Source: Harmothoe impar
Taxonomy: Eukaryota > Annelida > Polychaeta > Phyllodocida > Polynoidae
Assembly: GCA_947462335.1 (NCBI GenBank)
Contig: OX381704.1
Span: forward strand, 121,888,065 to 121,952,064
DNA: 64,000 bases
Direction: 5' to 3'
In this document: piece after piece, positions 54,970-64,000 of the stretch
How the letters are laid out: every line of letters starts with the position of its first letter
Numbering within the stretch: the first letter of the stretch is position 1
Translations under genes and position numbers: made by a program
The notes under the pieces: generated by a model
Database searches by the model: none
What the model was told of the DNA's origin: nothing
Seen by the model: the letters and a program-made list of their open reading frames with translations, nothing else

Positions 54970-55432
54970 TTAACCCTCTAAGTACGGATGTCGCTAAAAG
55001 ATGACATTTGTTGTCATCATGCACCAATTCAGCCTGCCAAGTAACTCGCTGGAGCATCAGACCAACCCTTCAGGAGTGTTTGAATACTATAGGGTCGGCT
55101 TAGATGCAGCACTAGCGAGTTACTCGCCAGGGCTGCATTCATGCATGATGATGACCAAGGGCATGATGCATAAGGTATCATGCCGTCCTTAAAGGGTTAA
55201 AGGCCGCACAGTGCTTTAAAGCATCATGCCCTTAATAGTCATGATGCATGAATGCAGCCCTTTTGAGGCTACACTCTATAATTATGCTGACTCTATGGGA
55301 TTGGGTAGATGCTCTCCTTAAGTGTCGGCATGATGCACCAATCCAGCACTGGGGAGTTACTCGCTGGGACTTCATTGGTGCATCATGCCAACAAATGTCA
55401 CATTTCAACAACATGCGTCCTTAAAGGTTTAA
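54970..55432. mobile_element. Family E palindromic elements, two side by side
   Basis: The first (about 54970-55200) starts TTAACCCTCTAAGTACGG and ends CCGTCCTTAAAGGGTTAA. The second runs to CGTCCTTAAAGGTTTAA at about 55431. Inside both are repeats of GCATGATGCA(CC)AATGCAGC, GGCGAGTTACTCGCC and their inverse. The TTAA at each end may be the target site. There is no coding content. Further copies are at about 55960-56168 and 62774-63022. Confidence 0.75.
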
Positions 55433-56640
55433 CATATAAGGACGGTGTTCCTAGGCTCTTTGTGTTTCTGTACAACACTCGGGTTACTTCTTGTGCATCT
55501 TCTGATAAACATATCATAAACAAAATGGCCGACTAGGTTAGTCATAGGGAGATTCATCAGAATGAAGAACTAATATTCAGAAATGACTGAGGCAAACAAA
55601 GTATGACTAATTCCTTACTCAATGAGACTCATCCTATTAGTACTCATAGAAAGACTAAGGTGAGTTAAGGTGACCATCCTCAGGGTATTCACTCACCTAG
55701 ATTGGTCGTATAAGGAGCCAACAAATGACCAACTAGGTTAATCACAAGTGACTGACTGAGGTCACTTAAAATAACAGTGCCCATTGACACTTTAATCCTT
55801 TAAGGACAGCAGTGTTTGATGTGCTATGCACAAAACCATCATGATGAATTAGATACTGAATACCATTGCGGCATTGCTGCATCATGCTGATTGGTACAGA
55901 TTGATACTCTCCCAGTGAAGATGAAGCCTGGAGGCATCATGCCATCCTCACAGGGTTATTAGAAATGTAAATAAAAGATTCCCATGGTCATCACGATGCA
56001 TGAATGCAGCCCCAGTGAGTAACTCACAGGTACTGCATTGGTGCATCATGCTCGGAGTGTCTCAATGATGCTTGAATTCAGCACTGGCAAGTTACCCGCC
56101 AGGCCTGCATTCATGCATCATGACCACCAAGGACATGATGCATTAATGCACCGTCCTTAAAGGGTTATCAGCCCAGATAACCGTTATCTTCCCCTTATCG
56201 GCTTCGTGGACGCCATGACACTTTAACAGTTCTCAGAGACGACTCAATCCCCTCAGGGACCCAATTAGTGGCAGGAAGCTGGTCTGGGTGCAGGTCAGTG
56301 CAACAGGTAAGGAGAAGGCCAGCAGATATAAGGCCTTTATTTGATAATGCCATGGAAAATTCCTAATGTCTTTAATTTAAGATTTTGCAAAGATAGATTT
56401 GAACTGCATCATATAGCTTGCAGTCATCAATTATAGCGGTCACCATTTGTCATGCCATGCTACAAATTACTTGTAAACTCCTGTTGGAATATAACTTGAT
56501 ATATCAAATTGAAGCTTGATAAAAAGAAGAAGATATTATATCATATAGCCTATGCAATTTTCCAGAGAAATGCTATATTTGTTTAGGTTTAAAGAAAGCA
56601 GCATATACAGGAAGAAGAAAACATCCCCCTCAAAAGATAT
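55433..56640. other. Intronic stretch with more family E copies
   Basis: Diverged family E pieces lie at about 55790-55960 and 55960-56168, with the words GCATGAATGCAGCCC and GAGTAACTC. The rest is AT-rich and unremarkable. Confidence 0.55.
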
Positions 56641-56648
56641 AAATTAAA

Positions 56649-56706
56649 CAAGAATTGCGGTTGTTGCCTCAGGCATTTTTATATGCGGCAACAACCGCAA
56701 TTCTTG
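56649..56706. ncRNA. Perfect 20-bp inverted repeat with 18-base loop (hairpin, function unknown)
   Basis: CAAGAATTGCGGTTGTTGCC at 56649-56668 is exactly complementary to 56687-56706. An RNA from either strand would form a 20-bp perfect stem. A miRNA precursor normally has mismatches and a longer stem, so this may just be a tiny fold-back element. The ncRNA label is only a possibility. Confidence 0.3.
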
Positions 56707-56834
56707 CATTCAAAGGAACATAATGTCTACATGGTTGGTATATTTGAAGGGGACCCATTCAAGACACCAAAAAAGCAGGGTGGGAGGGGTTATCAGGGGG
56801 AAGGAGAATATTACTTCAAATATTGCAGTTCCTA

Positions 56835-57110
56835 TGACTTCCTTGGATCCATGTTAGGGGGGATAGATATGATCATAATCAACCTTAGGACCATGGAAAT
56901 GTGTGTTGCTAGGCAGATAAACAATTAGAATAGCTGTTGCTAGGCAACCATCTGTCTTAGCAACAAAGCAATAGAACCATTGAATTCCATGGGTCAATGT
57001 TAGGGGGGATAGGTATGATTATAATCGACCTCAGGACCTTTCAAAGGTTGATTGATATTAATGTTATCACATATGGATAAATTTGTGTTCTGACACCTAT
57101 AAACAAAATG
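56835..57110. repeat. Family F dispersed repeat with an X-box-like palindrome, copy
   Basis: It shares GGATCCATGTTAGGGGGG, ATAGATATGATCATAATCAAC, CATGGAAATGTGTGTTGCTAGG and GCTGTTGCTAGGCAACCATC with 42480-42800. It lies just downstream of exon A within the intron. Confidence 0.65.
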
Positions 57111-57222
57111 GCGGCCCCCATACTGACTTCCTGTAAATTGAAAACAATATAAGGCCTCAGCCTGGTGGTGAGCCTACGGCCCCCTTCGGCCTTAAAAAAA
57201 AGCAAAAAAAGCATGTGCCTAC

Positions 57223-57466
57223 CTTGATATAACAAGCCCGTATGAGCGGCGTCTTGCCCTTAAAGTCCCGTGTGTTGACGACGTCCTGCTCGCCTGCGTC
57301 GAGTATAAACTTGGCGAGGTGTACCTTGCCACGGTTTATGGCATCGAGCAGCGCCGAGCCCCCGGCCGCCAGCCCCTGGCTGTGGAAGCGGTTTGAGAGG
57401 TCGTAGGGAGTCCCCGAACGGCCGGGAGCACCCGACGACGACATCTTCAGGGACGCCTTGAGGCTC
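57223..57466 (-). CDS. Ankyrin-repeat protein (ANKRD34-like), exon A
   Basis: The donor is AAG|GTAGGC at 57222; the 5' limit is an acceptor-like GTTGACAG before 57466. The first in-frame ATG is at 57444-57442 and would give MSSSGAPGRSGTPYDLSNRF at the N-terminus. If this is the start, the protein is 523 residues, close to the about 500-535 of vertebrate ANKRD34 proteins as I recall them. Then follows the first ankyrin repeat, GGSALLDAINRGKVHLAKFI, LDAGEQDVVNTRD and FKGKTPLIRACYIK. If the acceptor is used, at least one more upstream exon exists, with or without coding. GC-rich third positions support coding. The family name is a moderate-confidence guess; generic ankyrin protein is safe. Confidence 0.85.
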
Positions 57467-57745
57467 CTGTCAACAGAGGAAACATAGGTGTCAATATACT
57501 GAATATAGCTGTCATCACATGGAATATAGCTGTCAACATAGCTGTCAACACATGGAATATAGATGTCAATATAGCTGTCAACACATTGAGATATAGATGT
57601 CAATATAGCTGTCAACACATGGAATATAGATGTCAATATAGCTGTCAACACATTGAGATACATCTGTCAATATAGCTGTCAACACATGGAATATAGCTGT
57701 TAACACAGGTAATATAGCTGTCAATATAGCACTCAAACATGGAAC
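57467..57745 (-). repeat. Tandem repeat abutting exon A, with repeated acceptor-like GTTGACAG
   Basis: The units are built from CTGTCAACACATGGAATATA and GATGTCAATATAG. On the minus strand the word TGTTGACAG, which is also the presumed acceptor of exon A, recurs about six times. No exon A sequence is included in the copies. Confidence 0.8.
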
Positions 57746-58438
57746 ACACAGCTTTGGTCAGTGTTTTGTATATCTATTGCCCTCAGGTGCCACTCTAATA
57801 TTACGGTTCAGGCACCAGGCACCCCACACTCTCCATGCACCAGAGGGGTACCAATATCCACTGTAGTGTAACAGCCTAGGTGGGGGGAGACTGAGCAGTC
57901 AGTCCCTTACTTAACCGCCTCTTCTCAGTCTCAGGAAAAGACAGTAAGCAGAAACGCTATGTCAAACATCAAGGCCACTCTAATATTACTTATTCTCCGC
58001 TCAGGTGTTGGTCCTATTTTTCTTCATGTAGGTTTATTCTAATTTTCCTTTTCTACTTACCTGAGGAGGTTTTGTGGTTTTGTGGAAGATTTACAGCAAA
58101 TACTACATGTGCAAGGAGGTTTTCCATCACTAAACCACTCTCTAGGCCATCATAGACCAGGGTCAGGGCACTGTGCCACTATTGCCGATACATTTATTAA
58201 ATCAATATTTCCCTGTAGAACTTATCTCAGTAATACAATGTTATATATCATTCATCTTGCTGTATAGATGACATGGCATATATTGTTGGACATATTGAAA
58301 GTATTGGAAGGATCCTCAAACTTAGACTGCCTTGCCCTTTATATGTAACAAGACCAGTGCTGACGGATTACTCAGCCTCTCACAACCAACTCATAACTGT
58401 ACATGTCCATCATTGTTCACCAAATTGAGAACTCTTTT
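57746..58438. other. Upstream flank of exon A, nothing recognised
   Basis: No exon or promoter was recognised in this stretch. It contains GGCACCAGGCACCCC and other low-interest words. The first exon or promoter of the ankyrin gene may lie here or further right, but it cannot be located. Confidence 0.4.
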
Positions 58439-58786
58439 CGCTCAAGGCTGTGTCTCACGACCTTGAGCCAATGTTTTTGTCTCTAACCGGGTGCCGTCTC
58501 TGACCAGGTGTCGTCTCTCACCGGCTTGGCTAGATAAGGTCAAAATACCAACAACAGGGGGCTAATTATGATTATAATTATAATTATATAACAACCGCCA
58601 TAACGTTTTTACAAATCCTTATATATATGTAAGTATAATTCTTTTTAAAACACCTTTTTTCTGACACCTGGTCAGAGATGGCACCCGGTCAGAGATGGCA
58701 CCCGGTCAGAGACGGCACCTGGTCAGAGACGGCACCCGGTCAGAGACAAAATCATTTGCTCAAGGTCTTGAGACACAGCCTCAAGC
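58439..58786. mobile_element. Family G fold-back, GGCTGTGTCTC ends with GGTCAGAGA subrepeats, copy 1
   Basis: CTCAAGGCTGTGTCTCACGA at the left and its inverse (CTTGAGACACAGCCTCAAG) at the right form the ends. Next to them are tandem subterminal units: two on the left (ACCGGGTGCCGTCTCTGACC) and five on the right (GGTCAGAGACGGCACCCGGT). The middle is AT-rich. A related element is at 63107-63376. Confidence 0.8.
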
Positions 58787-58949
58787 GGCTAATTTATTTT
58801 TCAATTGCTCATCACTGACGCATTCTTTCTGGTCTTGTGAACGATGATACATAATGGTATTACAGTTATGTATGTTAAATCAGATTAGCTGGCGGATCAA
58901 ACAAAAGAAGTCCCTTATGAATTAGTGTGAGCCTGTTTGACGTGGACAG

Positions 58950-59290
58950 TCTGTCAGGATGCACCAATGCAGTCCTGGCCAGTAACTCGCCGGGGCTGCA
59001 TTGGTGCATTGGGCCAAAAAAAGAGGTTTGTTTCAGGTCACCCAACATCAAACATCAAAACAGGGCCGACCCTACAAATTTTTACCCTTTTGGGGTCAAT
59101 TTTCAGGTCTTCTAAGAGGCCGGGTAGTACTTTCATGTTAAAAAAGAGTTTAAAAACATCAAACCTGCCGACCCTACATTTTCTTGCCATGTTACCTGAA
59201 ACAAAAGTGTTTTTTTCTGGCCTCATGCCGTGTCTCAATCCTGTAGGGACGGCCTGGTGCTTGAATAGAGCCAGGGCCTAGGGACCAAGG
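58950..59290. mobile_element. Family E element split by a family A insertion (59012-59222)
   Basis: A family E palindrome (GCACCAATGCAGTCCTGGCC, AGTAACTCGCCGGGGCTGCA, TTGGTGCAT) is interrupted at 59011 by a complete family A fold-back (GGCC plus A run ... T run plus GGCC). It resumes with CATGCCGTGTCTCAATCCTG, which continues the family E pattern. Family A therefore moved after family E. Confidence 0.75.
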
Positions 59291-59955
59291 ACAGATCGCA
59301 CTAAGGTACCATGCCATCCTTAAAGGACATGTGGTGTGCTGATGTTTTATGAAGATGCATGGACTCATAAGGGAGCTTTATAGTTGATAGAGCCGTAAAG
59401 TAAGATTTACTGCATCCAGCAGTCTCACACTAGTTTAGGCCAAAAAAAACAGAAGGTTTGTTTCAGGTCACCCGACCGACCCTATCAAAATAGGGCCGAC
59501 CCTACGTTTTTTTATGCAATTTTGAAGAATTTTCCTTATTTTTAGCTTTTTGGGGTCAATTTTCGGGTCTTCGGAGAGGCTGGGTAGTAATTTCACGTTA
59601 AAAAAAGCACCATGCCATCCTTAAAGGATTAACCATAGCACTGTATGTGGTGTGCTGGAGTTTTATAAAGATCCATGCACTCATAAAGGAGCTTTAAAGT
59701 TGATAGAGCCATAAAGTAAGATTCACTGCATCAAGCAGTCTCACACTAGTTTACTCTGGTAAGTAAGGTTTACTTCATCCAGCAGTCTCACACTAGTTTA
59801 CTCTTGTAAGTAAGGTTTACTGCATCACGCAGTCTCACACTAGTTTACTCTGGTAAGTAAGGTTTACTGCATCCAGCAGTCTCACACTACTTTACTCTGG
59901 TAAGTAAGGTTTACTGCATCCAGCAGTCTCACACTAGTTTACTCTGGAAATCCTG
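59290..59955. repeat. Direct duplication and a 47-bp array
   Basis: CACCATGCCATCCTTAAAGGA through TTTTATAAAGATCCATG to GCAGTCTCACACTAGTTTA occurs at about 59305-59436 and 59608-59755. The first copy is followed by a right-truncated family A element (59438-59603). The last part is then tandemly repeated four to five times (TTTACTCTGGTAAGTAAGGT, TTACTGCATCCAGCAGTCTC, ACACTAG) to 59945. Confidence 0.85.
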
Positions 59956-60587
59956 GAGGAAATTGCCAATAACTGTCAGTTGTCAGGGTGAATCATGGAA
60001 TAACCAGTCAAGGTGTATAATATGGAGCAACAAGGGACCAACTGAGCAAGTGACTAGACGCCACCTGTAAAATCCTATTTTCCAGGTAATCTTAATGATT
60101 CTCCCCTATTCCCAAGATGGCACCACTGTACCATCCCATCCTTTGGGATGACGGATAATTGAGGGTCGTGGGCCTAGGTCTAGATTAGTGGAGTAAATTT
60201 AACCCATTAGGTGTTATGCTGCGTAGGTGGTGCATCCACCTTCGTTCCTCAACATTAACTTCCATAATTCCAGCTGGGGATCTTGGGGGGCTTTTTATAA
60301 AGCTTAGTACTGTTATCTCGAAGCCTTGCCATCTCGCTGGTTTCTGTGGAGGAGGGGGGCATAGATTGAAATGTCTGCCAACCGGTTTATCCCGGTTGTT
60401 GTCTATGTCCCCACTGTGCCACTGGAATCTGTCCATTAGTCGTTCCAGGGTTTGGCCAACCATCCCATCCTTTAGAGGTAGGTGGGTTCCGTAAGACTTC
60501 TGTTACAGTTTCAAAAAAGAAAAAGAAGAAAGAAGGGAGAAAGAAAAAGGGGATGCAGGGCAGAGCCCCCAATACATACAACAATTT
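59956..60587. other. Non-coding stretch
   Basis: No exon was recognised. A 60185-60490 region has open frames on both strands without family likeness. A purine run (AAAAAGAAGAAAGAAGGG) lies at 60518-60550. Confidence 0.4.
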
Positions 60588-60866
60588 CATCGCAATACGC
60601 TATTGACCATCAGACCTGGCAGCTCCATGTATATATACTATATAACAGGTTATAATCAAGATTGCATCCTTCAAGATACATTATAACCACAATAGACTAT
60701 ACATCATAGATGTATGGCTAAGGACAGTATCATTAGGGTTGTTGTTAGTGTAGTTATAATGGATCTTGAAGGATACAATCTTGGTTGTAGCCGTTTGCAT
60801 AGTTTATATAGTTATGTACAGCTGGAGCCGGCAGGTCCGATGGCCAGTAGCCTCTTGCAATTTCAC
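60588..60866. mobile_element. Family D fold-back element, copy 2
   Basis: CGCAATACGCTATTGACCAT and its inverse near TCCGATGGCCAGTAGCCTC bound the element. A second inverted pair (ATCAAGATTGCATCCTTCAA, and TTGAAGGATACAATCTTGGT) lies inside. It matches 18886-19108 throughout, but keeps about 55 bases more at its right end. Confidence 0.7.
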
Positions 60867-61072
60867 CAACTTACAGTGGTGCATTCCAGAAGATAGGCCT
60901 GGAAACTGAATAAAATTACCAGAAAAGTGGGCATTTTATGATTACAGGTAAAATGGGTGGTGTCTAGTCACTTGGTCAGTTCGTCCCCACATGCATATCT
61001 TGAGGTTAGTAACCGACGCTAGCACCAACTGGCACAGTACCAGTCCTGCCATCTGGGGGGTGAACTGCCTGT

Positions 61073-61640
61073 GTGCACCAGATGACATCAGTATACATGT
61101 TAGTTTGTTATAACTGTACTATATATGGGCACCAGATGACGTCAGTATACATGTTAGTCTATGGCTGTACTATATATGGGCACCAGATGACGTCAGTATA
61201 CATGTCAGTCTATGGCTGTACTATATATGGGCGTCAGATGACGTCAGTATACATGTCAGTCTATGGCTGTACTATATATGGGCACCAGATGACGTCAGTA
61301 TACATGTCAGTCTATGGCTGTACTATATATGGGCACCAGATGACGTCAGTATACATGTTAGTCTATGGCTGTACCATATATGGGCACCAGATGACGTCAG
61401 TATACGTGTTAGTCTATGGCTGTACCATATATGGGCACCAGATGACGTCAGTATACATGTTAGTCTGTGGCTGTACTATATATGGGCACCAGATGACGTC
61501 AGTATACGTGTTAGTCTATGGCTGTACCATATATGGGCACCAGATGACGTCAGTATACATGTTAGTCTATGGCTGTACTATATATGGGCACCAGATTACG
61601 TCAGTATACATGTTAGTCTATATGACTGTACTATTTATAG
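61073..61640. repeat. 51-bp minisatellite with nine perfect CRE (TGACGTCA) sites
   Basis: The unit is GGGCACCAGATGACGTCAGT, ATACATGTTAGTCTATGGCT, GTACTATATAT. TGACGTCA occurs exactly at 61137, 61188, 61239, 61290, 61341, 61392, 61443, 61494 and 61545. The flanking units carry TGACATCA (61082) and TTACGTCA (61596). The 204-codon frame through it is a repeat effect. TGACGTCA is the consensus site of CREB/ATF factors. Confidence 0.92.
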
Positions 61641-62773
61641 GTAATTCTACCTCCTTTTGTCCCCTTCCTGCAGTGCTGGGGGCATGAACCATCATTAGCG
61701 GTAATAACGTCATTTATCAGAAGGTGTCAATGACAGGAAGTGGCTCATTTAACTAGGTAACCATGGTAGCATCACTCCCCTGGGGTCTGTACTGTATGAC
61801 TAAACGTTACCATGGTTACCGGTACACAAATCAGCTTCAGCCTTCTCAAGGTGTAAGTTGTGAGTTTGTCTATACAAGTCAATCCCCATGGGTGACATGA
61901 TGAAGTTGGTGCCTGAGCTGTTAATAGTCAAGTGGATAGGAGAGGACTGGGGGAGTTTGGGACACCAGTCTGTGAAACCAGTACTACAGGCAATGTACAG
62001 CTTGACCCCAAACTTATTGCAACGTAAAGTTCTGTACAACAATGCATTTCTGTGAAGTCCCTTAAATGACATACTAAAAGTTCCCATCTTTCCAAGGAGG
62101 GGAAATATGCTTAATTAGCATAAGATCATTAGTTTGGTCATTCTCTTCATTCTAAGACGGTAGGACAATGTGATAAATAACAAACTCCAGTCATTAACAT
62201 CCATGTACATGATACGTCACTTGTTGATATCTGTCCAACATGGAGCCAGCAGCAACTTGCCTGGTATCATGTATACATATATATGTCAATGCATGATATT
62301 CGGTCCCGCAGATCTTTTATTTTGCAGGACCAGCTTTCATTTTCCAGGCCCCGGCACCAGGCACTTTTCACATCTCATAAAAACATGTATAAAGCAATAA
62401 TTTACATTGAATGTATCTAAATTAAAGTAATGTTATTCGAAATGTTTATGCACATTGTTTTTCTCTCTAGACACCTTGATAATTGTCTGATTTACAAGCC
62501 GTGAAAACTGAGATGTAGTCAAAGATCCAGCCAGTCATTTGGACCGGCAGTAGGATTTGTCCAGCCAGTCCAGCAGCCTTTTAGGCGGCTATAGCCGGTG
62601 TCTGGCACGTTTTCACGGAGACTGCAATGGCCTCAAGATTTGTATTCAACAGTGCCCAGACCAGGCGGTTGGGTGAGGGACGCGGGGGAGTGGAATGGCC
62701 ATGTCAATCATGTAATTATTTTCCCAGTATGTTGGATGTCACGCGGATTGGTTCAGGGATCTATGCACATCAT
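61641..62773. other. Non-coding stretch, nothing recognised
   Basis: It starts with CCTCCTTTTGTCCCCTTCC, then CTGCAG, which could be an acceptor by chance. Short inverted GTTACCATGG/CCATGGTAAC words lie at about 61757-61820. No gene is supported. Confidence 0.4.
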
Positions 62774-63022
62774 TAACTCTTAAAGGACAGCATGATGCCT
62801 TAATGCATCATATCTTTGGTCGGCATGATGCATGAATGCAGCCCTGGCGAATAACTTGCCAGTGCTGTATTCAAGTATCATGCTGACCCTACGGGATTGA
62901 GACAATCCTGGAGGGTCGGCATGATGCATCAATGCAGTACCAGCGAGTTACTCGCCGGGGCTGCATTGGTGCATCATGACGACAAACGTAATCTTTTAGT
63001 GACATCCATCCTTACAGGGTTA
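62774..63022. mobile_element. Family E palindromic element, best preserved copy
   Basis: It starts TTAACTCTTAAAGGACAGCATG and ends CATCCTTACAGGGTTAA. Inside are two inverted modules, each with GGCATGATGCAT(G/C)AATGCAG, (T/A)GGCGAATAACTTGCCA or AGCGAGTTACTCGCC, and the mirrored GCATTGGTGCATCATG. TTAA at both ends may be the target site. It is non-coding. Confidence 0.75.
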
Positions 63023-63106
63023 ACCCTGCTTCCCAGAAGGCACTGAGTGAACTTGTAGTGTTGAGAATGCAGCTCAGGTGAATTACTTACACAAGACAAA
63101 AGCTGT

Positions 63107-63376
63107 GCTCATGGCTGTGTCTCCTGAGATGGGGCCAATGTGAACATTTTTGACCGGGTGCCATCTTTGAGCGGCTTGATAGAACATGGTTTATTTAGGG
63201 CAGATGAAGACATTTAAAATGGGCTTCTAACTACTAGCTCAAAGTGTTATCAAAGTGGGAACATCCATTAACCTTTCAGCCCATTTTTATATTCAGGTCA
63301 AAGATGGCACCCAGTCAAAGATGGTACCCGGTCAAAGATGTTCACATTGGCCCCATCTCATGAGACATAGCCTCAT
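63107..63376. mobile_element. Family G fold-back, copy 2
   Basis: CTCATGGCTGTGTCTCCTGA, ATGGGGCCAATGTGAACATT and GACCGGGTGCCATCTTTGA at the left are mirrored by GTCAAAGATGTTCACATTGG, CCCCATCTCATGAGACATAG and CCTCAT at the right, with three GTCAAAGATGG(C/T)ACCC units. It has the same design as 58439-58786. Confidence 0.8.
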
Positions 63377-64000
63377 ACATCACAATGATAAAGGGTAGAG
63401 AGCATTAAAGCACCCCACAGCCCATGAAGGGTAAAAGGGTTAGTAGGACCTGGTGGGAGAATGGTTGATTAGCCGAGGCAGGATAAACACGGCCACTTCC
63501 ATAACGACACCTTATCATGTCCAACAGCTACCATTGTTGTCACACAGAAGCCACCTGAGCCTGCCGTGGGCTCCAAGCACTGAACCTGATGTCTGATTGT
63601 TGCTGGCCGCGCTCGTCTGAATCATGTCAGATCAGGCCGGACGGCCGTGAATGGTTCCTGGTAATGAGAATTGGACTCGTGTTTGGAACACGGAGAGAGG
63701 AGGGTTAGATAACCAGCCTCAATGACACAATGTTATTGAGTCCCATAGCCAGCATTCCTATGGAATAAGGTTCTCAAATCATTTAGTAGTATCAGACTAA
63801 CTTGCTGTGGAACTCAACACTACACTGTCTCCATAACAAACCAATCTCTGTCAGATATTGATCGACATGAGTAGCTGCATACGCCTTGGACAATGGTAAT
63901 TATCCTTGGGTGTCACCTTGGGCAATTCCCCTGTCCTTGGCTTACAACACGTATACAGCAACTCGCATGTATTATATCTACTACGTAGCTCTAGGCACAG
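63377..64000. other. Right edge of the window, nothing recognised
   Basis: No exon, RNA gene or repeat family was identified in this stretch. Confidence 0.4.

Larger units (their letters stand above)
34767..57222 (-). other. 22.5-kb intron A-B of the ankyrin gene
   Basis: Donor GTAGGC at 57222, acceptor TTTTAG at 34767. The phase is 0 at both ends. It contains most of the minisatellites and fold-back elements listed separately. No additional ankyrin-type exon was found within it. Confidence 0.75.

Noticed and set aside
61073..61687. 204-codon plus-strand frame with 17-residue repeats
   Set aside because: A 51-bp minisatellite explains it; no protein-like features outside the repeat.

Overview
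The window is animal genomic DNA carrying parts of two multi-exon genes, separated and interrupted by a very dense load of minisatellites and small fold-back transposons. There are no prokaryotic operons, CRISPR arrays or rRNA genes. Introns have canonical GT-AG ends whose phases match from exon to exon. The organism is probably a marine invertebrate, and amphioxus (Branchiostoma) is my best guess. The reasons are the mix of gene families and minisatellites that copy exon/intron boundaries; I recall such 'mirage' minisatellites being described at the amphioxus Adh locus, but I could not check this.

Layout. The left edge (1 to about 545) is the LTR and primer-binding site of a minus-strand LTR retrotransposon that runs off the window. 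From about 2.6 to 13.8 kb lies the 3' part of a plus-strand gene of the rolling-stone family (multipass membrane protein), with exons at 4201-4468, 7048-7170 and 13343-13821. Its 5' exon or exons were not found. Its introns hold a 1.7-kb non-autonomous DNA transposon with seven copies of an internal motif, a transposon nested inside another, and an antisense LINE reverse-transcriptase relic that itself contains a miniature element. From 13.8 to 26 kb there is intergenic sequence with a 68-bp-type minisatellite and many fold-back elements. From 26.0 to 57.5 kb a minus-strand gene encodes a predicted 523-residue ankyrin-repeat protein (ANKRD34-like) in four exons (57466-57223, 34766-34592, 29467-28875, 26596-26015). 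The two genes are convergent. I see no functional link between them.

The most striking signal is that several exon/intron boundaries in both genes have been copied into tandem arrays, each unit carrying a splice site plus a piece of exon. The rolling-stone exon at 4201 has 6 clear acceptor copies and 2 decayed ones. The exon at 7048 has 2, and the last exon has a copy of its stop-codon end. The ankyrin exon C has about 9 acceptor copies on one side and about 30 donor copies on the other. Exon B has one decayed acceptor copy. This looks like a locus-wide process, and it leaves many decoy splice sites in the introns.

The rest, 31 to 64 kb, is mostly the large ankyrin-gene introns and upstream DNA. 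It holds a 44-bp minisatellite, a recent duplication (37.6-39.0 and 43.7-45.2 kb), a 39-bp array whose unit contains an RFX X-box-like palindrome in about 40 copies, a 51-bp array with nine perfect TGACGTCA (CRE) sites, several TTAA- or TA-flanked MITE families, and a perfect 20-bp hairpin. Most long open frames in the window are minisatellites whose unit length is a multiple of three and are not genes.
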